Below, one piece after another: positions 8,154-17,269 of a DNA stretch of 64,000 nt. The stretch covers positions 558,001 to 622,000 of the forward strand of contig JAIEOQ010000006.1 of NCBI GenBank assembly GCA_019750335.1, written 5' to 3'. Source of the DNA: Candidatus Obscuribacterales bacterium (GTDB lineage Bacteria; Cyanobacteriota; Vampirovibrionia; Obscuribacterales; Obscuribacteraceae). Numbering within the stretch: position 1 is the first letter of the stretch; each line of letters begins with the position of its first letter. Both the position numbers and the translations under genes were made by a program. The notes beneath the pieces were generated by a model. That model was given only the letters and a program-made list of their open reading frames with translations. It ran no database searches and was not told where the DNA came from.

Positions 8154-10223
8154 TTAGATATTTTTCTTTTGCAAGTTGTCGCCGGATTGGACCGGAGGAT
8201 CAGTTGGTTGAAGCGGTTGTCCTTCGCCTGATTTCAGCCGAGCCAGATTTTCCTTGGACTGCTGGCTATAAGGACCGTCCGGAGACAAAGACAAATAAGA
8301 TTCAAATGCAGAGATTGATTCTGGCTGGTTGTTTTGTTTTAGATGCAAAACACCAAGCGCGTAATAAGCATTTGCGTACTGAGAATCAATGGACAAAGCT
8401 TTTTTATACTGTTCCAGAGCGCCGTTAATATCGTTATTGCCAACAAGAGCTAAGCCTAAGTTGTAGTGGGCTAGAGTGTTTTTTGGTTCAAACTCAAGGG
8501 CTGCTTGATACTCTTTAGCTGCTTCCGGATATTTTTGTTGAGCCAGATAAAGATTGCCGATATTAATATGAGCTTCGACAAAATTTTGATTTATATCCAG
8601 AGCTTTTTTGAACATGGACATAGCAGCGTCAGTATCGTTATTCTTTTGCAAAGCTAAACCCAATGAATTAAGAGCATCGGGATCTTGGGGCGTCAGTTGG
8701 ACTACTCTTTGATAAAGAGTGATTGATTCTTCGTTCTTATTTTGATTGTCCAGATTATCGGCTAAATCACTCATGATTTTTGGATCGTCCGGATTTTGCA
8801 AAAGAAGCTGGCGTAAAAGCTTTTCAGCTGATGGTGAATTACCCATTTGCCCATCTAGATTGGCCAGAGCTAAAACTACTTGCTTGTTGTCCGGAGCAAA
8901 CTGCATTGCTGATTCAAGGGCTGTGTGAGCACCATGTTTATCGTTGAGCTTGACCAGAGCGCTTGATAGTTCAAGCAAAGCGTTTACATCGTTTGGTTCT
9001 AAACTTAAGCCTTGTTTGTAATATTCAACAGCTTGATTTAAATCGTTTTTGAGCAAATATGTTCGCCCTAAATTCACAAGAGCCATGCCATCATCGGGAT
9101 TAAGCTCTAAGCAAGCTTTGAATTCGCTTTCAGCACGGTTGAGCTCTCTTTGCTGTTGTTTGATGATGCCGAGATTATAGTGAGCATTATTGTTTTTTGG
9201 ATTCAGGTTGATTGTTTGTTCGTAAGCACGAACCGCGCCGTCCATATCACCGGAAAGTTGTTGGCAATAACCCAAAGTGTAGCTGCTGTTCGCATCTTTG
9301 GGGTCTAGGCGCAAAGCTTGTTTGAATTGTTGAATTGCACCGGGCATTTCTTTTTCTTGATAAAGCAAATGTCCGAGCTGAGAGTGCCAGTCGGCACGAT
9401 CAGCTTTTAAGTTAATAGCGTTTTTGTAAGACTGCATAGCATTTCGGCGATCGCCTTTGGCGATAAAAGCTTTGCCTAATTGAGCGTGGGCTTCAGCAAT
9501 GTTTTTATCGATGCGAATTGCTCTTTCGAATTCGTTTATCGCTTGGTCGTAATCTTTTAAAGCAAATAAAGACGAGGCTAAGTTGTAGTGCAGTGAAAAA
9601 TTGTTTGGCTCGTGTTGGAGTACTGCTCTGTATTCAGTGCAGGCTAGTTCAAATTCACCTTTATCTTGATAGGAAGCGGCAAGTTGAGAACGAGCTTTTA
9701 AATTGTCCGGATAGCTTCGGCAGACCTGCTTTAATTCGTCAATGGCATAATCCAATTCGCCTTTTACGCGATAGGCGATGCCTAGATTAAGACGCAGCAA
9801 AGGAATTTCCGGGCGTAGTTTCACTGCTTCCAGATATTGAAAGATGGCTTCATCGATGTCGCCTTGAGACTGCAAAAGCAAACCTAAGCTTTCGCGAGCA
9901 AAAGCATCGCCTGGGCGCAAATTTATTGCTCGACGATACTCCGAAACGGCATCCTCCAGATCGCCATGCTGTTGTAAAGCGGTGGCTAGGCTCAGATGGA
10001 TTAAAGGATCCATCGGTTTGCTCAAGGCTACGGCTTTAAAGCTTTCGATAGATCGTTCTAAATCGCCAACCTTAAATGCAGCCACTCCCTGATAATACTT
10101 GTCAAGAAGCTCTTTGGGCATTGGATCGTTGGCTGCTGCAACAGATGACTGGCAGATTGATATTGAGGCTGCGAAGCAGAGAATTGTTGGGGAACTCAAA
10201 AAACGTAGTCTATTTCTGCTCAT
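8154..10223 (-). CDS. Secreted tetratricopeptide-repeat protein, about 18 repeats
   Basis: A 689-residue protein beginning with a signal-peptide-like stretch (MSRNRLRFLSSPTILCFAAS, then a small-residue region around 28-32). TPR units of 34 residues run almost without a break from about residue 40 to 650. Typical units read ANAYYALGVLHLKQNNQPES and AHYNLGLALVGNNDINGALE. Such arrays are protein-protein interaction scaffolds. The C-terminus is Pro/Gln-rich. The gene ends directly at the ATG of the membrane glycosyltransferase, so the two may act together, for example as a periplasmic partner of the enzyme. That link is inferred from operon structure only. Confidence 0.85.
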   Translation of the reverse strand: MSRNRLRFLSSPTILCFAASISICQSSVAAANDPMPKELLDKYYQGVAAFKVGDLERSIESFKAVALSKPMDPLIHLSLATALQQHGDLEDAVSEYRRAINLRPGDAFARESLGLLLQSQGDIDEAIFQYLEAVKLRPEIPLLRLNLGIAYRVKGELDYAIDELKQVCRSYPDNLKARSQLAASYQDKGEFELACTEYRAVLQHEPNNFSLHYNLASSLFALKDYDQAINEFERAIRIDKNIAEAHAQLGKAFIAKGDRRNAMQSYKNAINLKADRADWHSQLGHLLYQEKEMPGAIQQFKQALRLDPKDANSSYTLGYCQQLSGDMDGAVRAYEQTINLNPKNNNAHYNLGIIKQQQRELNRAESEFKACLELNPDDGMALVNLGRTYLLKNDLNQAVEYYKQGLSLEPNDVNALLELSSALVKLNDKHGAHTALESAMQFAPDNKQVVLALANLDGQMGNSPSAEKLLRQLLLQNPDDPKIMSDLADNLDNQNKNEESITLYQRVVQLTPQDPDALNSLGLALQKNNDTDAAMSMFKKALDINQNFVEAHINIGNLYLAQQKYPEAAKEYQAALEFEPKNTLAHYNLGLALVGNNDINGALEQYKKALSIDSQYANAYYALGVLHLKQNNQPESISAFESYLSLSPDGPYSQQSKENLARLKSGEGQPLQPTDPPVQSGDNLQKKNI

Positions 10224-10797
10224 TTAAGCTTTCCATTCTTAGGTTCAGTCAGATTGAGGGATACCGTCCCTCTTGGCTACCGTCTGCTACTGCTATATAA
10301 AGAAGCCCTTGGTCGTTTTAATTATGCCGGAGAATTGCCGTTGTAAGCCAAAAATAGCTGCCCAGGATAAGCTGAATTTAACGGAAATTTCAAATGTATA
10401 TATCTTTTTGGACAGAGTGGCTAAATTAGCTGAGCAATTTTTGGACAGTATGCACATTGCCCGTTCAGCGGCGTACAAGGTAGATTAGTAAGTAAGGAAC
10501 GAAGGTAACTGTAAGTGGAACCGTGTTCGTATGCGGAATTCCAACTTACCGAGTTTTATGAGTAGTAAAAAACCACACTCAAATAAGTTTCTGTAGCGGT
10601 AACCGTAAGTGTTGCGCACAGCACGGTTTGTTCTTTTGCTGTCTCGCGAATCTGTTTCGTTGATGTGAAACATATAGGCAGACGGTTGGTATCCAAAGAA
10701 AAACAGTAGACAAAGCCCTCGGGCATGTCTGGCTTGGCTTGCGCAATGTCTCAGTTCTTGCGTCATAGCTTACGAAAGCAATTAAGGTTGGTGAAAA
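10224..10797. other. Intergenic region with an imperfect direct repeat
   Basis: A stretch of 574 bases between the TPR gene and the aminotransferase. It contains GGTAACTGTAAGTG (10504-10517) and GGTAACCGTAAGTG (10598-10611), a 13-of-14 match 94 bases apart. The second copy includes the near-palindrome CGGTAACCG. A possible small plus-strand ORF (ATG 10324 to 10488, about 54 residues starting MPENCRCKPKIAAQ) has a plausible composition but no clear ribosome-binding site, so I do not call it. A longer minus ORF at 10485-10766 looks non-coding. The last bases hold AAGG about 10 bases before the aminotransferase ATG. Confidence 0.4.
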
Positions 10798-12144
10798 ATG
10801 GCCGTTTATAAGCGGAGAGTCCAGACAAGTAGATTACCGAAAACAACTTATGGTGCTGAGCACTATGAGAACATTGCGGCAAACTGCCTGGCTAATTCAA
10901 TTAAGCATTTGAATGCTGCTTACGCTAAAAAATTAGCTGGCGCCGAAGGTGCTGTTGAGTTCCGCGATCAAGGTGTTTTTACTTACGACAATCATGGTAA
11001 GCGTTATCTGGATTGTCTGGGTGGCTACGGTATTTTCAATGTCGGGCACCGACACCCGCGAGTTATTGAAGCTGTAAAAGCGCAACTCGATCAAGTATGT
11101 TTGCACAGTCAAGATTTGCTCAACCCCTGGGCTGCTCATTTAGCAAGCCAATTAGCTGCTTTAGCTCCGGGCGACATTCAATATTCATTCTTTTGCAACA
11201 GCGGTACTGAAGCTGTTGAAGGTGCCATTAAGCTGGCTCGTTTGGCCACTGGCAAAACTGAAATCATCTCCACTAAAAATGCTTATCACGGTGTAAGTAT
11301 GGGCGCTTTGTCGGCGACCGGTCGTGATTGCTTCCGTAAACCGTTCGAACCTTTGTTGAACGGTTTCAAACATGTACCTTTCGGCGATATTCAAGCTTTG
11401 GAAGCAGCAATCACTAAAGATACGGCTGCTGTAATTCTTGAGCCGATTCAAGGTGAAGGCGGCATCAACGTACCGCCAGTTGGCTATTTGCGAAAAGTAA
11501 GACAGCTGACTAAGAAGAAAAAAGTATTGCTGATTCTTGATGAAGTACAAACTGGTTTGGGCAGAACCGGTCGTATGTTCGCTTGCGAACATGAAAGCGT
11601 AGTGCCCGATATCATTTGTTTGGCTAAAGCTCTCGGCGGTGGTGTCATGCCAATCGGAGCTTTCATGTCCACTAAAAAAGTTTGGAAAGCTTTAGAGCCG
11701 AATCCAACCATTCATAACTCAACCTTCGGTGGCAATCCGCTAGCTTGCGCAGCAGCTTCAGCCACTCTGGAAGTTTTGACAGACGAGCACTTACCTGCAC
11801 GTTCTGCCGTGATGGGCAATTATTTCATGAGAAAGCTCAATGAAATCAAAGCTAAATATCCGAAGTTAATTGCTGATGTGCGTGGACGTGGTTTGCTAAT
11901 CGGCCTTGAGTTTCAAACCAAGGAAGTGCGCGAAGCTGTTCAAGCTGAGCTTTTCTATCGCGGTGTTTTGGTTGCTGGCACACTCAATTCAAATCGTACA
12001 GTTAGAATCGAGCCGCCGCTAATCATTACCGAATCACAGATCAACTTTATGATTGAAACTTTGGACGGCATTCTTGCTGAAACTGCTGCTCCGAAAGCGA
12101 CGGTTAAAAAGACCAAAAAAGTTAAAGCTGGTAAGCGTAAATAA
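10798..12144 (+). CDS. Class III aminotransferase, putrescine aminotransferase-like
   Basis: A PLP-dependent fold-type I enzyme of 448 residues. Its sequence follows the E. coli putrescine aminotransferase (PatA/YgjG) closely. Shared segments are YLDCLGGYGIFNVGHRHP, IQYSFFCNSGTEAVEGAIKL, EPIQGEGG, DEVQTGLGRTGRMFACEHE and CLAKALGGGVMPIGAF, the last containing the PLP-binding lysine. It would convert putrescine (or another omega-amine or ornithine derivative) plus 2-oxoglutarate to aldehyde and glutamate. The C-terminal 20 residues are Lys-rich (TVKKTKKVKAGKRK) and unlike the enzyme core. Family assignment is secure; the exact amine substrate is inferred from resemblance. Confidence 0.85.
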   Translation: MAVYKRRVQTSRLPKTTYGAEHYENIAANCLANSIKHLNAAYAKKLAGAEGAVEFRDQGVFTYDNHGKRYLDCLGGYGIFNVGHRHPRVIEAVKAQLDQVCLHSQDLLNPWAAHLASQLAALAPGDIQYSFFCNSGTEAVEGAIKLARLATGKTEIISTKNAYHGVSMGALSATGRDCFRKPFEPLLNGFKHVPFGDIQALEAAITKDTAAVILEPIQGEGGINVPPVGYLRKVRQLTKKKKVLLILDEVQTGLGRTGRMFACEHESVVPDIICLAKALGGGVMPIGAFMSTKKVWKALEPNPTIHNSTFGGNPLACAAASATLEVLTDEHLPARSAVMGNYFMRKLNEIKAKYPKLIADVRGRGLLIGLEFQTKEVREAVQAELFYRGVLVAGTLNSNRTVRIEPPLIITESQINFMIETLDGILAETAAPKATVKKTKKVKAGKRK

Positions 12145-12146
12145 TC

Positions 12147-12338
12147 ATGCTCAGCCAAGCAACTAATTTGGCAAATTACAGATTGCGTAAGCTTCGTGGC
12201 GCTATGTTGCCTGAAGCTGAGATGGTTGTTGCCATTAAACAATGGCTAGAAAGCGAAAGAGAACAAAAAGAGGTTCCCGAACAATGTCAGCCTTGCCCGG
12301 GCCGTGGTGCCCGATTCGTCGAAGAAGCCGGTCTTTAA
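12147..12338 (+). CDS. Possible small protein downstream of the aminotransferase
   Basis: A 63-codon frame that starts 2 bases after the aminotransferase stop, so it could be translated by coupling; it has no ribosome-binding site of its own. The middle segment LRKLRGAMLPEAEMVVAIKQ looks like an amphipathic helix followed by a charged stretch and a CQPC pair. No family is recognised. An overlapping frame at 12242-12502 competes for the same bases and looks less protein-like. Coding status is uncertain. Confidence 0.35.
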   Translation: MLSQATNLANYRLRKLRGAMLPEAEMVVAIKQWLESEREQKEVPEQCQPCPGRGARFVEEAGL

Positions 12339-12599
12339 GACAAGCGGTTCATCGTTGTTTGACGAAGCCTGCCAATTTGGCAAAGCTGGAGGAACTTCTT
12401 AGAGTAGGCAGCGGACACTGGATTTCAATGCCGACTTTGCATTATCGTCGCGATCCGTTTTTTAGAAGTTCAGCTAGCGATTGCCCGCGTCGGACGCGTT
12501 AATCCATACAAAATTTTGACACCCGCAAGCTAAGCTTTGATCCTATTTTGCCAATTTTAGCTGTACAAAATGAAGTACCACCTTTGGCAGGTATTTCAA

Positions 12600-12800
12600 A
12601 TGAACAGCTCAAAACATCAGAGTATTGAAAAGGACCTATCTCTTGCCTTGGACCGTAGTGTTGAGGCGGCGGTTGCTTTAGAAATATCCGAAATCAGCCT
12701 GGTCTCCAAGCTATTACAGCATTTGCATGCCAAAGTCGAAGAGAAGTCTCCTTGTTCTGATAAGAAGCATAGTCAATACAATCCTGAAGCTGGACCTTAG
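12600..12800 (+). CDS. Possible small hypothetical protein
   Basis: A 66-residue frame from ATG 12600 (MNSSKHQSIEKDLSLALDRS). The first 50 residues are acidic and amphipathic with an AVALEISEISLVSKLLQHL helix; the tail is Ser/Lys/Pro-rich. GGCAGG lies 8 bases upstream as a possible ribosome-binding site. An upstream ATG at 12570 would add 10 residues. No family is recognised. It sits alone between the aminotransferase and hutH. Confidence 0.35.
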   Translation: MNSSKHQSIEKDLSLALDRSVEAAVALEISEISLVSKLLQHLHAKVEEKSPCSDKKHSQYNPEAGP

Positions 12801-12983
12801 TATCTTGTCTCGGTGTCGAAGGGTGTTTGCGCAATGGCCCTAGCTGCCGATGACAAAATTGTGCTCGTTGAAATGTTTTTCAAGCTGCCAAAATGCTCAT
12901 AAATAGGGGCTTTTGGCATTAAAACGAATATTAAGATGCGCGATAAATTGTCATCCGTACCGAGGCTGCCTGTAGGCATTCGA

Positions 12984-14573
12984 CTAAGCCAGCGGTCCAA
13001 GCACCGATTCAACTACGGTAATTAACTCGCCGGAGCAGATAATCGCTTCTGCCTTTGCAATTTCAGCATGCATGTAGCGATCATGATCCAGATGGGGGAT
13101 TGTTTGGCGGACAAAATCATGAGCTGCTTTAAGAGCTGGGCTGGGCAGTAAAGTTGGTTCTTTTGAGGAACCAGGTTCTTGATGCATGCGTAAATCCAGA
13201 CCCTGAGCAGCGCATAAGAGCTCGATTGCTAGAACTTTACGAGCGTTGCGCAAAATCATTTGTGCTTTGCGTCCAGCGATAGTGCCCATGGACACATGGT
13301 CTTCCTGGTTTGCCGAGGTTGGAATCGAATCCACGCTTGCCGGATGAGCCAAGCTTTTATTCTCGGATACTAAAGCCGCTGCTGTATATTGCGGAATCAT
13401 AAAACCGGATTCCAGTCCGCCGTTTAAAGTTAAAAAGGCAGGCAAACCGTTAGATAGAGCCGGGTTGACTAAGCGTTCGACACGTCGCTCTGAAATATTA
13501 GCCAGCTCAGCGATAGCAATCGAAAGATAATCGAGAATTAGGGCTAAAGGTTGTCCATGGAAGTTGCCGCCGGAGATTACTTCGTCATCAAATACCAGCG
13601 GATTATCCGTTGCCGAGTTAATCTCGACTTCAACCACTTCGCGAGCGTGGTTGATTGCTTGGCGTGAAGCTCCGTGCACTTGAGGCATACAGCGCAAAGA
13701 ATAAGCGTCTTGCACCAGCTTACAGTCGGCATGGCTTAAAACGATGGAGCTGTCTTGCAATAAAAGACGCAGGTTGCTGGCTGAATCTAGCTGTCCTTTG
13801 TGCGGACGAGTGCGATGCAGCTTCTCCGAAAAAGCTTTAGGCGAGCCGAGCAAAGCTTCAAGTGACATGGCGCCGATGATGTCGGCCATTTTCGCTAAGC
13901 GTTCGGCTTCGTTAACTAAGCGCGCGGCCATGGCGGCCATTAATTGAGTACCGTTAGTCAGAGCCAGACCTTCTTTAGCTTCCAGAACTACCGGATTCAA
14001 TCCGGCAGCGTCTAAAGCTTTTTGACCGCTAATGACCTTGTTTTGATATTCGGCTTCGCCTTCACCGATAAGCACTAAAGCTAAATGGGCCAAAGGGGCT
14101 AAGTCGCCACTTGCTCCAACTGAGCCTTGTTCGGGAATACAAGGATGAATGCCGTTGTTTAAACAATCGAGTAGAAGCTGTAAAGTCTCGGGTTTAATGC
14201 CTGAGAATCCTTTGGCTAAGGCGTTGGCACGCAAAAGCATGGCGCTGCGCGTAATCTCTTTATCGAAAGCCGGACCGGTGCCAGCGGCGTGGCTGAGCAG
14301 ATAGTTGTGTTGTAAAAGACGGCTGTCTTCGGCTTTTATGAAAACATCCTTGAATTTGCCAAAGCCGGTGGTAATTCCATATATAGCTTTGCCGCTTTTT
14401 AATACTTCATCTACTTTATGCCGGCTGCGGATTACTTTTTCCTGAGCTGTTTTAGAGAGACGAACCGAAGCGTGGTGTCGGCTGACAGCTTCTACTTGAG
14501 CTAAAGAAAGATTTTCGCCGTCAATTTCTATGGCGGCAACTTGCAGCGGACTGAGAGTTTTCTTGCTTGGCAT
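12984..14573 (-). CDS. hutH: Histidine ammonia-lyase
   Basis: The first enzyme of histidine breakdown, converting histidine to urocanate and ammonia in the cytosol. The 529-residue protein belongs to the aromatic ammonia-lyase family. The Ala-Ser-Gly triad that cyclises to the MIO electrophile lies in GSVGASGDLAPLAHLAL at about residues 153-155, and the ITTGFGKFKDVFI active-site loop is near 65. HAL-type downstream segments include QVHGASRQAINHAREVVEVE and SANQEDHVSMG. It is slightly longer than the ~510-residue P. putida enzyme. No other hut gene (hutU, hutI, hutG) is adjacent, so the pathway genes must lie elsewhere or the enzyme works alone. A tyrosine or phenylalanine ammonia-lyase role is less likely. 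Confidence 0.9.
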   Translation of the reverse strand: MPSKKTLSPLQVAAIEIDGENLSLAQVEAVSRHHASVRLSKTAQEKVIRSRHKVDEVLKSGKAIYGITTGFGKFKDVFIKAEDSRLLQHNYLLSHAAGTGPAFDKEITRSAMLLRANALAKGFSGIKPETLQLLLDCLNNGIHPCIPEQGSVGASGDLAPLAHLALVLIGEGEAEYQNKVISGQKALDAAGLNPVVLEAKEGLALTNGTQLMAAMAARLVNEAERLAKMADIIGAMSLEALLGSPKAFSEKLHRTRPHKGQLDSASNLRLLLQDSSIVLSHADCKLVQDAYSLRCMPQVHGASRQAINHAREVVEVEINSATDNPLVFDDEVISGGNFHGQPLALILDYLSIAIAELANISERRVERLVNPALSNGLPAFLTLNGGLESGFMIPQYTAAALVSENKSLAHPASVDSIPTSANQEDHVSMGTIAGRKAQMILRNARKVLAIELLCAAQGLDLRMHQEPGSSKEPTLLPSPALKAAHDFVRQTIPHLDHDRYMHAEIAKAEAIICSGELITVVESVLGPLA

Positions 14574-14834
14574 TAGCCTTCCTAAATATCGGCAAGTGTG
14601 AGTAAACAGAAACTAGCAGAGGTTGTTATTCAAGGTGGTGATTTGCCAGCGAAAATCTTCTTAAGGCTTACTCCTAAGCGGTGGGCCGGAAACTAATTCA
14701 TTCTCTTGGCGTCTCTTAACTTTGTTTATAACAGTAGGTTGACGGGCGGAGGCTGCTAAGAAGCTTATCGGGTCCGCGGTGCCATGGTAATATGGCATTG
14801 CATGGCAACCTATCGTTGCATGGAGAGCGCTCAG

Positions 14835-16280
14835 ATGTTTGTCTTTGGTGTATTGGCTTTGGCATTGTTTCTTGCTTTGCAGTTTGCGGCGCCGGCTTTT
14901 TCACTTGATGCTGAAATGACCAACTTATCCAAGTTGGAACAGAAGTTTTTTCATCATGATTATCCGAAAGATGATAAAACCGTCCGCATCGAACGTTTGG
15001 AAAAGTTGGTTTACGGCGAAGCCAAAAGCGGCGGTAATGAAGAGAGAATAAGCAGTCTTTTGACTTTGATTTCAGATCTTAGCCCGCCAAAAGTTGCTGA
15101 TGATTCGCCCAGTCAAACCCCTGAGGCAAAACCGGCTTTGACCGCTCAAGAACCGGTTCGGCAGGAACCGGAAAGCGATGAGCCGGAAAACAATGGACCG
15201 GTAGCCAATGCTAGCAGCTATCCTGCCGTCACGGCAATCGAGAAGAAGCTGTTCGGTCGTGATTATGTAGGCGAGAGCGTGGCGAATCGTCTTGAAAGGC
15301 TTGAAACTAAAGCTTTCGGTAAAAAATCCACTTCGGAAGACATGCAAGAGCGCATGGATAAGTTGAAAGCTTATACCGGCATTGATGTGGCTAAAGTAGC
15401 TCCGGCTGGGTCGGATTGGTCCGATGAAGATGAGGCGGCTTCTGAAACAGCCATGCGACAACCAGAAATTCAACCGGATATGCAGCCGGACATACAACCT
15501 TTTACCGGTCTGGGTAGCGCCGGGCGTGGACGCGATCTTGTCGACCGGAGCGGACGTCCGATTCATCGTAACTTGGACCCTTATGCTGGCAGCGGCACAT
15601 TCGGTGCTGGCGGTATGCCACCGAGAGCTCCGGAATTGGCTCGCGATACTATGCCGATGCCGGCTCCTAATGCCGTTGGTATGAATCAACAGTTAGCACT
15701 TTTAGAAAAAGAAGTTTTTCGCAAAACATATAGTAATGAAACGATTCCAGCGCGTCTGAACCGGCTTGAATCTACCGTATTTCCCAGTGATAAAACAGCA
15801 GCCGACAAAGCTTTGCCGGACCGGGTCAGCCGCTTAGTTACTGCTGTACCGATTTCGCAAGCGAATAATATGGAAAAACCCAAGCCGCGAAGAGATCCGG
15901 ACTTTCCGGATATGGACGACATGGATCTTGGGGGGATTCCGGTTGCACCGCAACGTACTCAAGGCGGGCTCTCAAAAATTATCAATGGTCTAGGCAATAT
16001 GCTGGGCGGCGGCGGCTCCTACACAACCGGGGGTTATGCTGGCGGGCCAGGAACACTAGTCAATGATCCGGCTACAGGTATGCTTTACGATCAATACACC
16101 GGTACTTTGATTGATCCGATGACCGGGGCTGTAGTTGGCAGACGTTCAACAACGTCTCAAACTTATGGTGGTTTTGGCAGTGGTTTCTCCCAGGTTAGCC
16201 CTTATGGTATGGGTGGCTCCGGTATGGGATTTGGCTTTGGCGGTAGCGGCATAAGATTCGGTTCGGGGATGTGGCCATAA
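14835..16280 (+). CDS. Secreted protein with LERLE-type repeats and Gly-rich C-terminus
   Basis: A 481-residue protein from ATG 14835, chosen because GGAGAG lies 7 bases upstream and it begins directly with a signal peptide (MFVFGVLALALFLALQFAAP, cleavage near AFS-LD). Three degenerate ~30-residue units have the pattern LEKK(L/V)F-x-K-x-Y-x-x-E-x-x-x-x-R-L-x-R-L-E-x-x-x-F. They centre on residues 30-60 (LEQKFFHHDY...IERLEKLVYG), 135-165 (IEKKLFGRDY...RLERLETKAFG) and 290-320 (LLEKEVFRKTY...RLNRLESTVF). The linkers are Pro/Glu/Gln-rich. The last ~110 residues are Gly/Ser/Tyr-rich, including a DPATGMLYDQYTGTLIDPMT duplication. The function is unknown; it is probably a surface or periplasmic protein. 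It is co-oriented with the next gene 4 bases away. Confidence 0.8.
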   Translation: MFVFGVLALALFLALQFAAPAFSLDAEMTNLSKLEQKFFHHDYPKDDKTVRIERLEKLVYGEAKSGGNEERISSLLTLISDLSPPKVADDSPSQTPEAKPALTAQEPVRQEPESDEPENNGPVANASSYPAVTAIEKKLFGRDYVGESVANRLERLETKAFGKKSTSEDMQERMDKLKAYTGIDVAKVAPAGSDWSDEDEAASETAMRQPEIQPDMQPDIQPFTGLGSAGRGRDLVDRSGRPIHRNLDPYAGSGTFGAGGMPPRAPELARDTMPMPAPNAVGMNQQLALLEKEVFRKTYSNETIPARLNRLESTVFPSDKTAADKALPDRVSRLVTAVPISQANNMEKPKPRRDPDFPDMDDMDLGGIPVAPQRTQGGLSKIINGLGNMLGGGGSYTTGGYAGGPGTLVNDPATGMLYDQYTGTLIDPMTGAVVGRRSTTSQTYGGFGSGFSQVSPYGMGGSGMGFGFGGSGIRFGSGMWP

Positions 16281-16284
16281 CTAA

Positions 16285-17193
16285 ATGATTTTAGTAGTCG
16301 GTGCAACTGGACTGATCGGTAGCCGTGTTGTCGAGCTTCTGCTTAAAGAAGGACAGCAGGAGATTCGCGTTCTTGCTCGTGGTGGCAGTGATTGGGAAGG
16401 TAGCCTTTTGCCCCATTACAGACGTAGCGGGATCGATGTGATTGTTGGTGATATTCGCGACGAACAAACAGTAAAAAAAGCGTTGACTGGTTGCAATGCG
16501 GTCGTAAACTGCTCCGGTTTGATGCGTGCAACTTCCAAATACGATATTGAGGAAGTGAATATTGAAGGCGTCGAAAACCTCGTTCATATCGCTCAAGATG
16601 AGGGAATACAACGCTTTATTCATTTGAGCTGTCTTGGTGCCACTGAATATAGTACCGGTCGCTACTTTCGCAGCAAATGGGAAGGAGAGCGGGTTGTGCG
16701 TCAGTCCAAGTTCTATTGGACAATCTTTCGTCCTTCGCTGATCTTCGGACAGGGAAGTATGATCGAACGAACTACTAACTTTTGGCTGAAGCGAGCACCG
16801 TTTACCCTGGTCGTCGGTAGCGGACTTAATCGGTTTCAGCCTATTTCAGCCGATGTTGTCGCTGAATGTATTGTGCAATCCATATTCAATCGCGAATGTG
16901 TCGGACAAACTTATGATCTGGTTGGACCTGATGCTTTTGATCTGAGCAGCGTTTTAGGATTGGTATCGGCTGATCATGGCAAAGAGTTTCGTTGTTTGAA
17001 AATACCGTCGGTCATAGGCATCAAAATTGCTGAAATTTTTGGAAAACTCAATCCGAAAAGTCCAATCGATGGACAAACCATGAGTATGCTCACGACTGAG
17101 ATGCTTGGTGATTCCGCTTTGATGCTCAAGACTTTCAATGTGAAAATGATTCCATTTCAATCATCCTTGAAAGCAATCGGCAGTGCCGGTTAA
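16285..17193 (+). CDS. NAD(P)-binding atypical SDR / NmrA-like protein
   Basis: A 302-residue Rossmann-fold protein with the nucleotide-binding glycine motif GATGLIG at residues 6-12. It has an atypical short-chain dehydrogenase layout like the NDUFA9/Ycf39 and NmrA groups. Segments such as VNCSGLMRATSKYDIEEVNI, FIHLSCLGAT, SKWEGERVV and FRPSLIFGQG match this group. The usual YxxxK active-site pair is replaced by a YFRSKWEGE-type segment, so redox catalysis is uncertain. Group members act as assembly factors or NAD(P) sensors. It starts 4 bases after the secreted repeat protein, implying co-expression. The complex I genes are about 33 kb away, so no neighbourhood link is visible. Confidence 0.75.
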   Translation: MILVVGATGLIGSRVVELLLKEGQQEIRVLARGGSDWEGSLLPHYRRSGIDVIVGDIRDEQTVKKALTGCNAVVNCSGLMRATSKYDIEEVNIEGVENLVHIAQDEGIQRFIHLSCLGATEYSTGRYFRSKWEGERVVRQSKFYWTIFRPSLIFGQGSMIERTTNFWLKRAPFTLVVGSGLNRFQPISADVVAECIVQSIFNRECVGQTYDLVGPDAFDLSSVLGLVSADHGKEFRCLKIPSVIGIKIAEIFGKLNPKSPIDGQTMSMLTTEMLGDSALMLKTFNVKMIPFQSSLKAIGSAG

Positions 17194-17269
17194 TATGTTA
17201 TCTTCAAGTCGCTAAGTAAGCTTCTGGTGTTGATCTCAAGCGACACCATATTTTCCAGAGGAAAGAAAA

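Larger units (their letters stand above)
12145..12983. other. Sparse region between the aminotransferase and hutH
   Basis: About 840 bases with no well-supported gene, unusually loose for this compact window. It carries only the two small uncertain ORFs listed separately (12147-12338 and 12600-12800) and overlapping frames that look like noise. It could be a decayed gene region: the frame at 12242-12502 continues just where the 12147 frame ends, but I cannot match either to a known protein. No terminator with a clear T run was found. Confidence 0.35.

Noticed and set aside
10485-10766. Minus-strand ORF of 93 codons
   Set aside because: Composition is unlike protein (many Arg, Cys, His, Phe and Tyr in no order), there is no ribosome-binding site, and it covers the direct-repeat region.
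12242-12502. Plus-strand ORF of 86 codons after the aminotransferase
   Set aside because: It overlaps a more plausible small frame, is very Arg/Ser-rich and has no ribosome-binding site. A decayed gene remains possible.
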